NCBI GenBank assembly: GCA_020445415.1
Contig: JAGRGP010000070.1
Coordinates: forward strand, 1-35,972
DNA length: 35,972 nt
Direction: 5' to 3'
Source of the DNA: Gammaproteobacteria bacterium
GTDB lineage: Bacteria; Pseudomonadota; Gammaproteobacteria; Chromatiales; Chromatiaceae
Every line of letters starts with the position of its first letter. The first letter of the stretch is position 1. Made by a program: the position numbers and the translations under genes. Positions 24,555 through 33,409 of this stretch are shown in pieces. The notes beneath the pieces were generated by a model. The model searched no databases and was not told where the DNA came from. It worked only from the letters and a program-made list of their open reading frames with translations.

Positions 24555-26153
24555 ATGCAAGATCTGATTATCCAGCTTTTAGGGTACTTGAGAGGCATCT
24601 GGCGCTACCGTTGGTGGGTGTTGGGTATCTCCTGGTTGGTCTCAGCGGTGGGTTGGATGGTTGTGGCCAAGCTGCCCGATCAGTATCAGGCATCCGCCCG
24701 CGTGTATGTCGATACCCAGACTTTGTTGGCCCCGTTGCTTAAGGGATTGGCGGTTCAGAGCAGTGACGAAAAACATCGTTCGACGCTCATTACCAAGACC
24801 CTATTGAGTCAGCCGAATCTTGAGAAGGTGATGCGCATGGCGGACCTCGATCTCAAGGCTAAGACCGAGGAAGATAAAGAGCATATCATCGACAAACTTA
24901 AACAGAGCATCAAACTTGACGCCACCCGGCAGATCAACCTCTATGAGATCAGTGCCGATAACAAGGATCCAAAATTAGCCAAGTTGATCGTACAGTCCTT
25001 ACTCACCATCTTCGTGGAATCTAACTTAGGGGAAACTCATAAAGAGCAGGATTCGGCACTGCAATTTCTTCAGCAGCAAATCGCAGATTACGAACAGCGG
25101 TTGCTTGAGGCGGAACAACGACGCACTCGATTTCGACAGAAGAATCTGTCATTTCTGCCGGGTGAAATGGGTTCGTACTACGAACGTCTTCAGGCAACTC
25201 AGCAGCAGCTATCTCAGGCGGAGCTTGATCTGAAGGTGCAGAAAGATCGCTTGAAAGTGTTAGAGGAGCAGTTGGCAGGAGAGGTTCCCATGGTCGAAGG
25301 GGCCAATCCTCAAACTCCACAACTGAATTCTCCACTGGATGCCAGGATCGCCAGTCTAGAAGAAAGTTTGGACGAACTTTACCTGCGGTATACTGACCGC
25401 CATCCCGACGTCAGGGCAACCCGGCAAGCGTTAAGCAAATTGAAGAAGCAAAGAGCAGACGAACTGGCACTGTTACAGGCTGAAATGCGGGAAAGCGGAG
25501 CTAACGGATTCTCTCCCTTGGACACCAATCCAGTTTATCAGCAGATGCGCATCAGCAAGGGTGAGGTAGAAGCTGATGTTGCTGCTAAGCAAGCTATAGT
25601 GGATGAATACAAGAATCGGATCGCCGAATTAAGCAAGGCGGTGGATAAGGTCCTTCAGGTCGAGGCGGAATCTGCGCAGCTCAACCGGGACTATGGTCTC
25701 CTCCAGGAGCAACATCTCCAGCTGATGGCCAGGCTCGAATCGGCAAAACTCAGCCAAGATGCGGATACGCGTTCTGGCACCGTGCGTTTCCGTATCGTGG
25801 ACCCCCCACGCGTGCCGACAGCACCTTTTGGTCCTCCGCGCGTGTTACTCAGCAGTGCGGTTATGTTTGGGGGGTTGGCATTGGGCTTTGCCTTGGCGTT
25901 TCTTATGTCGCAGATGCGTCCCACCTATGATAATCGGCGTACGCTGAACGAACTCACCGGGCTCCCGGTGCTGGGGAGTATCAGTATGGTGTGGACTAAC
26001 GAGCAAGTTAAGAAGAAGCAACGGCGGCATCTAGGTTTTCTGTTTGGATTACTTGGACTGGTGTCAGTGTACGCCCTGGTTGTGGCAATGTATTCAATGG
26101 AACTGAATCTAACAGGGTACTTGGCTGGTATACGCAGGCTCGCGGGAATGTAA
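24555..26153 (+). CDS. XrtA-system chain-length determinant (Wzz/polysaccharide co-polymerase)
   Basis: This 532-residue inner-membrane protein controls polymer length and links synthesis to export. The topology is the expected one: a transmembrane helix near residues 16-38 (WVLGISWLVSAVGWMVV), a large periplasmic part, and a C-terminal pair of helices at about 432-456 and 494-516. The Wzz motif is near the N-terminus (YQASARVYVDTQTLLAPLLKG). The periplasmic part has long coiled-coil stretches around 165-240 and 320-400. The kinase domain is a separate gene directly downstream, 16 bp away, as in proteobacterial XrtA loci and unlike fused Wzc. Confidence 0.93.
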   Translation: MQDLIIQLLGYLRGIWRYRWWVLGISWLVSAVGWMVVAKLPDQYQASARVYVDTQTLLAPLLKGLAVQSSDEKHRSTLITKTLLSQPNLEKVMRMADLDLKAKTEEDKEHIIDKLKQSIKLDATRQINLYEISADNKDPKLAKLIVQSLLTIFVESNLGETHKEQDSALQFLQQQIADYEQRLLEAEQRRTRFRQKNLSFLPGEMGSYYERLQATQQQLSQAELDLKVQKDRLKVLEEQLAGEVPMVEGANPQTPQLNSPLDARIASLEESLDELYLRYTDRHPDVRATRQALSKLKKQRADELALLQAEMRESGANGFSPLDTNPVYQQMRISKGEVEADVAAKQAIVDEYKNRIAELSKAVDKVLQVEAESAQLNRDYGLLQEQHLQLMARLESAKLSQDADTRSGTVRFRIVDPPRVPTAPFGPPRVLLSSAVMFGGLALGFALAFLMSQMRPTYDNRRTLNELTGLPVLGSISMVWTNEQVKKKQRRHLGFLFGLLGLVSVYALVVAMYSMELNLTGYLAGIRRLAGM

Positions 26154-26169
26154 TAGATTATCAAGCACT

Positions 26170-27141
26170 ATGACTATTATCGAAAAGGCTGTTGACAAGC
26201 TCGCTAGCGAGAAAAGAGAGACCCGTGCGGTTGAATCGGGCGGAGAGGTGGATTCTGGTCAAGAACGATTGGTTCAGACCGCCGAGGAAAAGGGCTCAGC
26301 GAAAGCGGCAAAACCCGACGTAGCGGGTGCTAACTTTGGACGTGCTGGCGTAGATATTCGGGAACCCTCCCAGGGAGAGCGTCAGCCGGATATTGCCTTT
26401 GCCGATCTCGGACTGGAAGGGGTGGTTTCACCTGAAGGGGGTCGCTCTCGGTTAGACGAAGAGTACCGAATGATAAAACGCCCGATACTGGTCAAGGCAT
26501 TCTCCGGGGAGTTTAAAACTTCTCAGCCCTTGAACCTTGTAATGGTTACCAGTGCGCTGTCGGGAGAAGGCAAGACCTTTACAACCATGAATCTGGCCAT
26601 TTCCATCGCTATGGAGATGGATCGCACCGTGCTGTTGATTGATGCCGATTTGGCGAAACCCAGCATGTCACGCCTTATTGGTATCAGCGACCGGCCTGGT
26701 TTTACCGAATGCCTAAAGGACGATAGGATAGATATTGGCCAGTACATGTTGCGCACGGATGTCCCTAAGCTGACGGTGTTGCCTGCGGGGAAACGGAATA
26801 ATCGGGCGACGGAACTGCTCGCCAGTAAAAGTATGACAGCGAGATTGCAGGAGTTGTCGGCGCGTTATTCAGATCGAATTGTCTTATTCGATTCACCTCC
26901 GCTTCTGGCGACTAGTGAGGCTACGGTCTTGGCCAGTCACATGGGCCAGGTCGCCATGGTGGTAGAATATGGCGCAACTCCACAGTTATTGGTAAGGGAA
27001 GCACTGGGTCATTTGAAGAACAAAGATGCTGTATCGTTGATACTTAATAAGACCAGAGATGATTTCCTGCTCAACAGCGTGGGTGGATATGGATACGGAT
27101 ATGGCAAGGGTTATGGCTACGGCGCCTACGGGGAAAGGTAG
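26170..27141 (+). CDS. XrtA-associated tyrosine autokinase (BY-kinase)
   Basis: This 323-residue cytoplasmic BY-kinase pairs with the chain-length determinant to control polymer assembly by cycles of tyrosine phosphorylation. About 100 variable residues precede the kinase domain. Walker A is TSALSGEGKTFTTMNL (about 127-142), Walker A' is VLLIDADLAKPS (about 154-165), and Walker B is IVLFDSPPLLATSE. The protein ends in a tyrosine cluster, GGYGYGYGKGYGYGAYGER, the expected autophosphorylation tail with six tyrosines in 17 residues. No Shine-Dalgarno sequence is obvious. The outer-membrane protein gene starts 4 bp later. Confidence 0.93.
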   Translation: MTIIEKAVDKLASEKRETRAVESGGEVDSGQERLVQTAEEKGSAKAAKPDVAGANFGRAGVDIREPSQGERQPDIAFADLGLEGVVSPEGGRSRLDEEYRMIKRPILVKAFSGEFKTSQPLNLVMVTSALSGEGKTFTTMNLAISIAMEMDRTVLLIDADLAKPSMSRLIGISDRPGFTECLKDDRIDIGQYMLRTDVPKLTVLPAGKRNNRATELLASKSMTARLQELSARYSDRIVLFDSPPLLATSEATVLASHMGQVAMVVEYGATPQLLVREALGHLKNKDAVSLILNKTRDDFLLNSVGGYGYGYGKGYGYGAYGER

Positions 27142-27145
27142 TTAA

Positions 27146-28612
27146 ATGGGGAGGGATAGCTTTGGACTCCCGTCATTTCTGATATTGACGACGCTTGCTT
27201 CGGGGGCTGGCGAAGTAGCCGCGGTTGATGGATGGCATACCAACGCGGGATTCACGACGCAGGTTATCGCGAGCGACAATATCAACCTTCAATCAAAAGG
27301 TGGCGACAGTGATGTCGGTGTACGCCTGTCGCCAAGTGTTGGGGTGCGACGTGATACCGCAAACAACAGTCTTTATTTCCAGTACCGGTTGGACTACGTC
27401 GATTATTTTAGCAATAGCGCAAAAGACAAATTTCGGCATTTTCTTACTGCCAACTGGAATTCAGAACTCTATCCGGAGCTGCTGTTTTTAGACGTTAAGG
27501 CAAATGCAAACCAAAATCTAATTTTCTCTTTTTTGCCCAGCGGTGGGGATGATTTCAACAACAACCGTAACACCACCCAAACCTTTACTTATGCAATCAG
27601 CCCTTATGTAAGAAGACATTTCAAAGGTTATGCGGACCTCGAAGTGCGCTACACCTTTGACCAGGTGCTTTACTCGAACAATGCCGCGCGGGATAGTCAC
27701 AGTAACGCTTTGAGTTTTCGGCTTGAGAGCGGACGGGAGTTTGCTGTTACCCCTTGGAGCCTAAGAGGTGATTACAAGCGGTTGACCTACGAGGACCAGG
27801 GAGGTGGCTCGGATTTCGGCAGGGATGACAAATTGAAATCCACCTTGGCCAAAATCGGCTATGTTGTTAACCGGCAATGGCAACCTAACCTCTATGTTGG
27901 TTATGACAACAACGATTATGCGACCACCAAGGATGACCCAAAAGGTGTGATTTACGGCGCGGGTGTTACCTGGACTCCCACTCCGAGGACAAAAGTGGAT
28001 GTTTCATACGGACACCGGTACTTTGGTAATAACTGGTACTTCGACATCAGGCACCGTCAACGAAAGGGCGTTTTAACCGCAAGCTTGACCCATGAACCGA
28101 CCAGCTCCAGAGATGAAATCTTGGGCCAGCAAACATTCCAGGCCGAGGATTCATTTGGCAATGTCATTGTAGACCCTGCTACCGGTCAGCCGGTCACGAC
28201 TGATCCCGGATCACCGACGCTAAGCAATGAAGTTTATATTTTGAGCGCCTTTAAGCTCGGGTATGATTTGAAGGTCGGGAGGCGTGACACGCTGGGTATT
28301 AACGGCTATTACAGACTCAGAGACTACGAAGTTACGAATCGCGATGAGCGCTCCTCGGGGGTCGTTGCCCGTTGGTCTCATGACCTTGCGGCAAATACGA
28401 GTGCAGATCTGCGGGTGGGCTGGGGTGAAACCAAGCGAGAACTCGAAGATGTTAATAACACCGATTGGCGAGTGCTGCTGGGTGTGACGCATTTCTTATC
28501 GCAAAAAAGCTCTGTTTCCTTTGACCTGCGGCATATCGAAAGGGATTCTAATACGCCTCAACTCAGTTACACCGAGAACCGGGCTACTCTTACATTGGCC
28601 ACGCGGTGGTAG
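27146..28612 (+). CDS. XrtA-system-associated outer-membrane beta-barrel protein (TIGR03016-like)
   Basis: This 488-residue exported protein is of the uncharacterised type found beside exosortase loci. The signal peptide ends near EVAA/VDGW. The mature protein consists of alternating polar and aromatic strands (YFQYRLDYVDYF, YADLEVRYTFDQVLY, NLYVGYDNNDYA, VDVSYGHRYFGNNWYFD). It ends ATLTLATRW, with an aromatic final residue as in outer-membrane barrels. I infer a beta-barrel, possibly a polymer export pore or a surface partner for the lipoprotein; no function is established that I know of. AAAGG lies 7 bases before the ATG. The ATPase gene starts 7 bp after the stop. Confidence 0.85.
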   Translation: MGRDSFGLPSFLILTTLASGAGEVAAVDGWHTNAGFTTQVIASDNINLQSKGGDSDVGVRLSPSVGVRRDTANNSLYFQYRLDYVDYFSNSAKDKFRHFLTANWNSELYPELLFLDVKANANQNLIFSFLPSGGDDFNNNRNTTQTFTYAISPYVRRHFKGYADLEVRYTFDQVLYSNNAARDSHSNALSFRLESGREFAVTPWSLRGDYKRLTYEDQGGGSDFGRDDKLKSTLAKIGYVVNRQWQPNLYVGYDNNDYATTKDDPKGVIYGAGVTWTPTPRTKVDVSYGHRYFGNNWYFDIRHRQRKGVLTASLTHEPTSSRDEILGQQTFQAEDSFGNVIVDPATGQPVTTDPGSPTLSNEVYILSAFKLGYDLKVGRRDTLGINGYYRLRDYEVTNRDERSSGVVARWSHDLAANTSADLRVGWGETKRELEDVNNTDWRVLLGVTHFLSQKSSVSFDLRHIERDSNTPQLSYTENRATLTLATRW

Positions 28613-28619
28613 TCTTCTA

Positions 28620-29666
28620 ATGTACCGCAAATTCTACAGATTGACGGACAAGCCGTTTCAACTGAGTCCAGATTCCCGTTTTTACTTCAACAGCAAGCCC
28701 CACAACCGGGCTATGGCCTACCTCAGATATGGCCTGGAGAAACGTGAGGGATTCATTGTCATTACCGGGGGTATCGGAACCGGCAAGACGATGTTGGTGC
28801 GACACCTGCTGAGCGAGCTGGAGTCTACCGACGTGGTTCCTGCGCAACTGGTTACTACCCAGGTCGAGCCGGAGGATATGCTACGCATCGTCTGTTCCTC
28901 TTTTGGTCTTGGCCAGGAAAATGCTCCAAAGTCCACGCTTCTGGACAAGCTTGAAAGGTTTTTTCGGCAACGCGAGGCGGAGGGGAAGCGGGCACTGTTG
29001 GTTGTGGACGAGGCGCAGAATTTGCCGCCGAGATCAATCGAAGAACTTCGAATGCTCTCAAACTTCCAAATTGATGGGAAATCGCTGCTCCAAAGCTTTC
29101 TACTTGGTCAGATGGAGTTTGATAAGACGATCCAGGCTCCAGGTATGGAGCAGTTTCGTCAGCGCATTATTGCCGCGCTTCATCTCAAGGAAATGGATGC
29201 CGAGGAGACCAGGAATTACATCGAGTTTCGGCTGAAAATGGTCGGCTGGGAAGATGATCCCCAGATAACCGCCGGAGCCTTCGAGCAGATTTATGGGTTT
29301 ACCAAGGGAGTCCCCAGGCGCATTAATACGCTTTGCGACCGTTTGTTGTTGTTTGGCAGCTTGGAGGAACGGCACCTCCTTGACGAAAATGCTGTTAAGA
29401 CGGTGATTGAAGAGATCGAGGATGAAGGGTTGGGAGGCTCCGCTCAAACGGTCCCTGAGCTCTCGACTGTTGCACCGACTAGCCAGGTATTCGAGAAAAC
29501 GGGTATGCCGGATGTATTGCCCGCCGACGGTGATTTGATGCAGCGTTTAGGCGTTTTGGAGCAAGAGATTCATCAGCTAAAAAAGACGCTCCAGCATGAA
29601 CGAAAATTGCTGCGAAAGGCCATATTGATACAGATGGATATGGATATCGAAGATTCCCTCGATTAA
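28620..29666 (+). CDS. XrtA-associated secretion-type ATPase (ExeA/GspA-like)
   Basis: This 348-residue AAA-type ATPase is of the ExeA/GspA family, in the form linked to PEP-CTERM/XrtA loci. It begins YRKFYRLTDKPFQLSPDSRF, the family N-terminus. Walker A is GGIGTGKT (about 50-57), Walker B is LLVVDEAQ (about 127-134), and the arginine region VPRRINTLCDRLLL follows. The last 40 residues form a coiled coil (LGVLEQEIHQLKKTLQHERKLL). ATG at 28620 is preferred because longer in-frame starts would overlap the previous gene by about 90 bp. What it energises is unknown; assembly or export of the polymer is an inference from location. A 131-bp gap follows. Confidence 0.92.
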   Translation: MYRKFYRLTDKPFQLSPDSRFYFNSKPHNRAMAYLRYGLEKREGFIVITGGIGTGKTMLVRHLLSELESTDVVPAQLVTTQVEPEDMLRIVCSSFGLGQENAPKSTLLDKLERFFRQREAEGKRALLVVDEAQNLPPRSIEELRMLSNFQIDGKSLLQSFLLGQMEFDKTIQAPGMEQFRQRIIAALHLKEMDAEETRNYIEFRLKMVGWEDDPQITAGAFEQIYGFTKGVPRRINTLCDRLLLFGSLEERHLLDENAVKTVIEEIEDEGLGGSAQTVPELSTVAPTSQVFEKTGMPDVLPADGDLMQRLGVLEQEIHQLKKTLQHERKLLRKAILIQMDMDIEDSLD

Positions 29667-29797
29667 AGGGCTAGCAGACGCATCGGTTGGTGTTTTATAG
29701 AGATGGACGGACCAAAGACCGGTTCTTCAAGTCGTACTGTCCTCCGCCCCTGTATTTGTTTCCAGATACTTGAGTCACTATCACGAATTATCAAACT
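29667..29797. promoter_or_regulatory. Gap inside the locus with a possible internal promoter
   Basis: These 131 bp are the first break in an otherwise tightly packed locus. TTGTTT (29756-29761) and TATCAC (29779-29784), 17 bases apart, are weak but correctly spaced promoter hexamers. No terminator hairpin is evident. The epimerase start has no clear ribosome-binding site. Confidence 0.35.
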
Positions 29798-30937
29798 ATG
29801 CCGATAAGAGTTCTATGTGTGGTCGGAGCTAGACCAAACTTTATGAAAATTGCGCCCATCATGCGGCATTTCAATGAGCCAGGCAGCGGTATCACAGCAC
29901 GTTTGTTGCACACTGGCCAGCACTACGATACCGGAATGAAGGCGGCATTTTTCCTGCAGTTGGGGATTCCTGAACCGGATGTGGATTTGGGAGTCGGTTC
30001 GGGCTCTCATAGCCAACAGACTGCGCAGATCATGCTGCGTTTCGAACCTGAACTGGACGACTGGCGCCCTGATGCGGTACTGGTGGTCGGTGACGTGAAT
30101 TCGACCATCGCCTGCGCGCTTGTTGCGGTAAAGAAAGGTATCCCGGTCATCCATGTCGAAGCAGGGCTAAGAAGTTATGACCGGGAAATGCCAGAGGAAA
30201 TAAATCGGATACTGACGGACCAGATATCCGAGCTATTGTTTACAACCGAGCGGGCGGCAGAAAGTAACTTGGCCAAAGAGGGGATCAGTGGTGATCGCAT
30301 ACATTTCGTGGGAAACGTGATGATCGATACTTTGATGCTCAATCGTGAAAAAGCGATACCCGCCAGCCAAACGCTAGCCAAGTTGGAGAGGGCGGATCTG
30401 TTTCAGGATGAAAAAGGGTATGCATTGGTGACCATGCATCGACCTTCCAATGTAGATCGCCCCGAGGTTCTTGAACGGTTGTTGGTAACCCTGGCTAAGG
30501 TAAGCCGGACCCTTCCCATTGTCTTTCCCCTGCATCCCCGCACCCGCGCGAGAATCGAGGAATTTGGTTTGCAGTCACAGTTGGATTCCGGACGCATTGC
30601 CACGGTACCCCCGTTAGGATACCTGGAGATTTTGGGACTCATGGATAAGGCCAGAGTTGTTCTGACCGATTCCGGGGGAATACAAGAGGAGACGACTGCC
30701 CTCGGGGTACCTTGCATTACGTTGCGGGAAAATACCGAGAGACCTATTACCGTCACCGAAGGAACCAATACGATTGTGGGTTCGGATTCGGATCGGATAA
30801 TAGACTGTTTCAACGATGTAATGGCTACAGGAGGAAAGTCGGGTAGGATCCCTGAGTTGTGGGATGGCAAGTCAGCCATCCGTATATCTGAATCCATCCG
30901 GGAGTGGTACTCCGGAAACGTGCGTGCGCGAGGCTAG
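29798..30937 (+). CDS. wecB: UDP-N-acetylglucosamine 2-epimerase (non-hydrolysing)
   Basis: This 379-residue enzyme of the WecB/MnaA family interconverts UDP-GlcNAc and UDP-ManNAc. Diagnostic motifs are VVGARPNFMKIAPI at the N-terminus, LLHTGQHYD, VVGDVNST, HVEAGLRSYDREMPEEINR, TMHRPSNVD, LHPRTRARI, LTDSGGIQEET and the C-terminal LRENTERPITVTEGTN. The Glu and His residues used in catalysis are in these conserved blocks. Its presence suggests that ManNAc, or a sugar derived from it, is part of the polymer. The downstream deacetylase gene starts 4 bp after the stop if its TTG start is right. Confidence 0.97.
   Translation: MPIRVLCVVGARPNFMKIAPIMRHFNEPGSGITARLLHTGQHYDTGMKAAFFLQLGIPEPDVDLGVGSGSHSQQTAQIMLRFEPELDDWRPDAVLVVGDVNSTIACALVAVKKGIPVIHVEAGLRSYDREMPEEINRILTDQISELLFTTERAAESNLAKEGISGDRIHFVGNVMIDTLMLNREKAIPASQTLAKLERADLFQDEKGYALVTMHRPSNVDRPEVLERLLVTLAKVSRTLPIVFPLHPRTRARIEEFGLQSQLDSGRIATVPPLGYLEILGLMDKARVVLTDSGGIQEETTALGVPCITLRENTERPITVTEGTNTIVGSDSDRIIDCFNDVMATGGKSGRIPELWDGKSAIRISESIREWYSGNVRARG
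30930..30933 (+). promoter_or_regulatory. Ribosome-binding site supporting a TTG start for the deacetylase
   Basis: GAGG sits 8 bases before TTG at 30942 and inside the last codons of the epimerase gene. The in-frame ATG at 30864 would overlap the epimerase by 74 bp, and a later ATG at 31002 has no clear site. The choice is not certain. Confidence 0.4.
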
Positions 30938-30941
30938 AATT

Positions 30942-31832
30942 TTGACGAATACTCTGGAACCCAACCGAAGTGGCGAAGCGGCCAGTGGTGTCGTCAATGC
31001 CATGACCGTTGATGTGGAAGACTACTTCCAGGTTTCAGCGTTTGAGGGCCATATACGCAAAGGGGATTGGGACAGGATCTCCTGCCGCGTGGAGGCAAAT
31101 GTCGATAGAATTTTGGAAATCTTCTCGGCCAGTGGAATTCAGGGTACTTTTTTTACCCTGGGGTGGGTTGCCAAGCGTTATCCGCAGATGGTTAAGCGAA
31201 TCTCGGATCAAGGCCACGAAGTGGCTAGCCATGGCTGGGAACATATTCGGGTCACGACCCAAAGCCCCGACGAGTTCTCGGCAGATATCATTCGCACCCG
31301 CGCGCTGCTCGAGGATCTTACCGGGGAACAGGTTAAGGGATATCGTGCGGCGAGTTATTCAATTGGAGCCCAGAATCTGTGGGCATTGGATAAGATCGCC
31401 GATGCGGGATATCTGTACAGTTCCAGTATTGTGCCGATTGTACATGACCTTTACGGAATGCCAGATGCACCAAGGTTCGCGTTTCGTGCGGCTCATGATC
31501 GATTGCTGGAGATTCCGGTAACAACCCTGTCGCTGGCAGGCAGGAATATTAACTGTGCAGGAGGAGGGTGGTTTCGGCTGTTCCCCTACTGGTTCAGCCG
31601 TTGGGCGCTGCAGCGGATTAACCGCGTTGAAGGGCAGCCGGGGATTTTCTATTTTCATCCCTGGGAAATCGATCCCGATCAACCCCGTCAGGTGAACATT
31701 CCACTCAAGACCCGGGTAAGACACTATCTGAATCTTGACCGTATGGAATCTCGATTATTGCGGTTGGTAGAGGACTTTCGCTGGAATCGGGTGGACCAGG
31801 TTTTTCTAACCCGAGACTCGGTTGCCAGTTGA
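30942..31832 (+). CDS. XrtA-associated polysaccharide deacetylase
   Basis: This is a carbohydrate esterase family 4 (NodB-type) deacetylase with the C-terminal DUF3473 extension seen in XrtA loci, 296 residues from the TTG start. It likely removes acetyl groups from GlcNAc- or ManNAc-type residues of the polymer. Motif 1 is MTVDVEDYF with the catalytic and metal Asp. The His-box is HEVASHGWEH. GYRAASYSI and the C-terminal FYFHPWEIDPDQPR also fit. No signal peptide is seen, so it may act in the cytoplasm or be exported in another way. An alternative GTG start is at 30924. The exosortase gene follows 18 bp downstream. Confidence 0.92.
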   Translation: MTNTLEPNRSGEAASGVVNAMTVDVEDYFQVSAFEGHIRKGDWDRISCRVEANVDRILEIFSASGIQGTFFTLGWVAKRYPQMVKRISDQGHEVASHGWEHIRVTTQSPDEFSADIIRTRALLEDLTGEQVKGYRAASYSIGAQNLWALDKIADAGYLYSSSIVPIVHDLYGMPDAPRFAFRAAHDRLLEIPVTTLSLAGRNINCAGGGWFRLFPYWFSRWALQRINRVEGQPGIFYFHPWEIDPDQPRQVNIPLKTRVRHYLNLDRMESRLLRLVEDFRWNRVDQVFLTRDSVAS

Positions 31833-31850
31833 AGTCTAAATTTATAGCCA

Positions 31851-33407
31851 GTGGAAAGGTCATTCGCCAACGGGGGGTCAACTGCTAACAAGCTGTCTTC
31901 AGCTTGGGTTCGCGCGATCGCGCTCCTTGTTATCACCATTGCGATTGTGCTGTCCGCCTTTCATGAAACGGTCGGGTCTTTTATCAATACTTGGTCGACA
32001 TCGGACACCTTCGCCCATGGATTTCTCATACTTCCCATCGTATTGTGGCTGATATGGCAGAAGCGTCATGGACTGATCGCCATGACACCTGCACCTACAG
32101 TATTTCCCGTCATCCTACTTTGGGCGGTAGGTTTTATCTGGATAATTTCCGATCAGGTTGGTGTCTTGGTCGTACAGCAACTGGCCTTGGTAACGATAAT
32201 AATAGGCATAGTCTGGGCCATTCTTGGCCACCAGATAGCCAAATATCTGATATTCCCTTTGTTCTTCCTATTTTTTTCCGTACCCCTGGGAGAGGAACTG
32301 ATACCGTCCATGATGGAGTTTACCGCAGACTTCACTGTGCAGATGATCAGACTGAGCGGGATCCCGGTATATCGCGAGGGTTTGTTTTTTAGTTTGCCCA
32401 GCGGAGACTGGTCGGTAGTCAAGGCATGCAGCGGTATTCGTTATCTAATTGCCTCGGTCACGTTGGGTTTTTTGTTCGCTTATATTACGTACACAAGTAA
32501 TCTTAGGCGGATTGTATTCATTATCGCCTCGATCATTGTTCCCATCATCGCCAATGGAGTTCGGGCCTATATCATAGTGATGCTGGGTCATTTGAGCGGC
32601 ATGACCCTTGCCGTTGGGGTTGACCACTTGATCTACGGTTGGTTGTTCTTTGGTATCGTGATGTTGCTGCTGTTTTGGTTAGGATCCTTATGGAGGGAAG
32701 ATCGCCCGGAAGGGTCCAAGAAACAGGATGTGGAAGCAATAGCGGTGGCTTCGCCCCCAGCGCCATCCTTGGCTAGGAACATGACCGTTTTTTCGGCGTT
32801 GATCATCAGCACGCTTGTTTGGCCGGTGTTTGCCGGTTATCTGGAAAACAAGTCATTACCCTCGGCCGACGACCCGCTATTGGTATCGCCAGAAGTCTTG
32901 GGTAATTGGCATTTGGCGGACACGTCAGATCTTCCCTGGCAGCCTGGGTACCAAGGATATGAACAGGCAGTTACCGCGCACTACTCGAACCATGAAGAAG
33001 ACATTTTCATTTACTTGCTTGTATACCGCAATCAACGACAAGGTCAGGAGCTTATCAATTCAGCCAACCAGCTGATTGCCAAAGACGATAAAGCCTGGAG
33101 ACGAGTGGCCCACGGTATTGTTGAGGCGCGGGCATTGGGTTCAACCTTTCCGGTCAAGCAGGCCCTATTGCGTTCGCCTGGGGGAGACTTGCTAACTTGG
33201 CACTGGAATCGTGTGGGTGGCGTCGATACCATCAATGCCTATCAAGCAAAACTTATTGAGGCAAAAGAAAAGATCCTTGGGAGAAGCGGTGATGGCATTG
33301 CCATCTTCGTTGCTGTACCCCAGGCTCCGAATACAGACCGTCAGTCCCTGTTGCAAGACATTGGGAGTGAGCTGGTTGCCTGGCTCGAAAATACCAAGGA
33401 GCAATAG
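31851..33407 (+). CDS. xrtA: Exosortase A fused to C-terminal EpsI domain
   Basis: XrtA is a membrane transpeptidase-like enzyme that recognises C-terminal PEP-CTERM sorting signals and processes the protein during export to the cell surface. This 518-residue protein has about eight hydrophobic helices in residues 20-280, then a soluble domain from about 310. The key residues are present: Cys193 in VVKACSGIRYL, Arg238 in NGVRAYIIVMLGH and His259 in VDHLIYGWLFFG. The C-terminal part (VLGNWHLADTSDLPWQPGY ... FIYLLVYRNQRQGQELIN) is an EpsI-type domain, often a fused partner in XrtA. The start is GTG at 31851 with no strong ribosome-binding site. No PEP-CTERM substrate is encoded in the window. 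FemAB starts 2 bp after the stop. Confidence 0.96.
   Translation: MERSFANGGSTANKLSSAWVRAIALLVITIAIVLSAFHETVGSFINTWSTSDTFAHGFLILPIVLWLIWQKRHGLIAMTPAPTVFPVILLWAVGFIWIISDQVGVLVVQQLALVTIIIGIVWAILGHQIAKYLIFPLFFLFFSVPLGEELIPSMMEFTADFTVQMIRLSGIPVYREGLFFSLPSGDWSVVKACSGIRYLIASVTLGFLFAYITYTSNLRRIVFIIASIIVPIIANGVRAYIIVMLGHLSGMTLAVGVDHLIYGWLFFGIVMLLLFWLGSLWREDRPEGSKKQDVEAIAVASPPAPSLARNMTVFSALIISTLVWPVFAGYLENKSLPSADDPLLVSPEVLGNWHLADTSDLPWQPGYQGYEQAVTAHYSNHEEDIFIYLLVYRNQRQGQELINSANQLIAKDDKAWRRVAHGIVEARALGSTFPVKQALLRSPGGDLLTWHWNRVGGVDTINAYQAKLIEAKEKILGRSGDGIAIFVAVPQAPNTDRQSLLQDIGSELVAWLENTKEQ
33396..33401 (+). promoter_or_regulatory. Ribosome-binding site for the FemAB GTG start
   Basis: AAGGAG lies 8 bases before GTG at 33410, inside the end of the exosortase gene. 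It fixes the start and implies coupling of the two genes. Confidence 0.65.
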
Positions 33408-33409
33408 CG

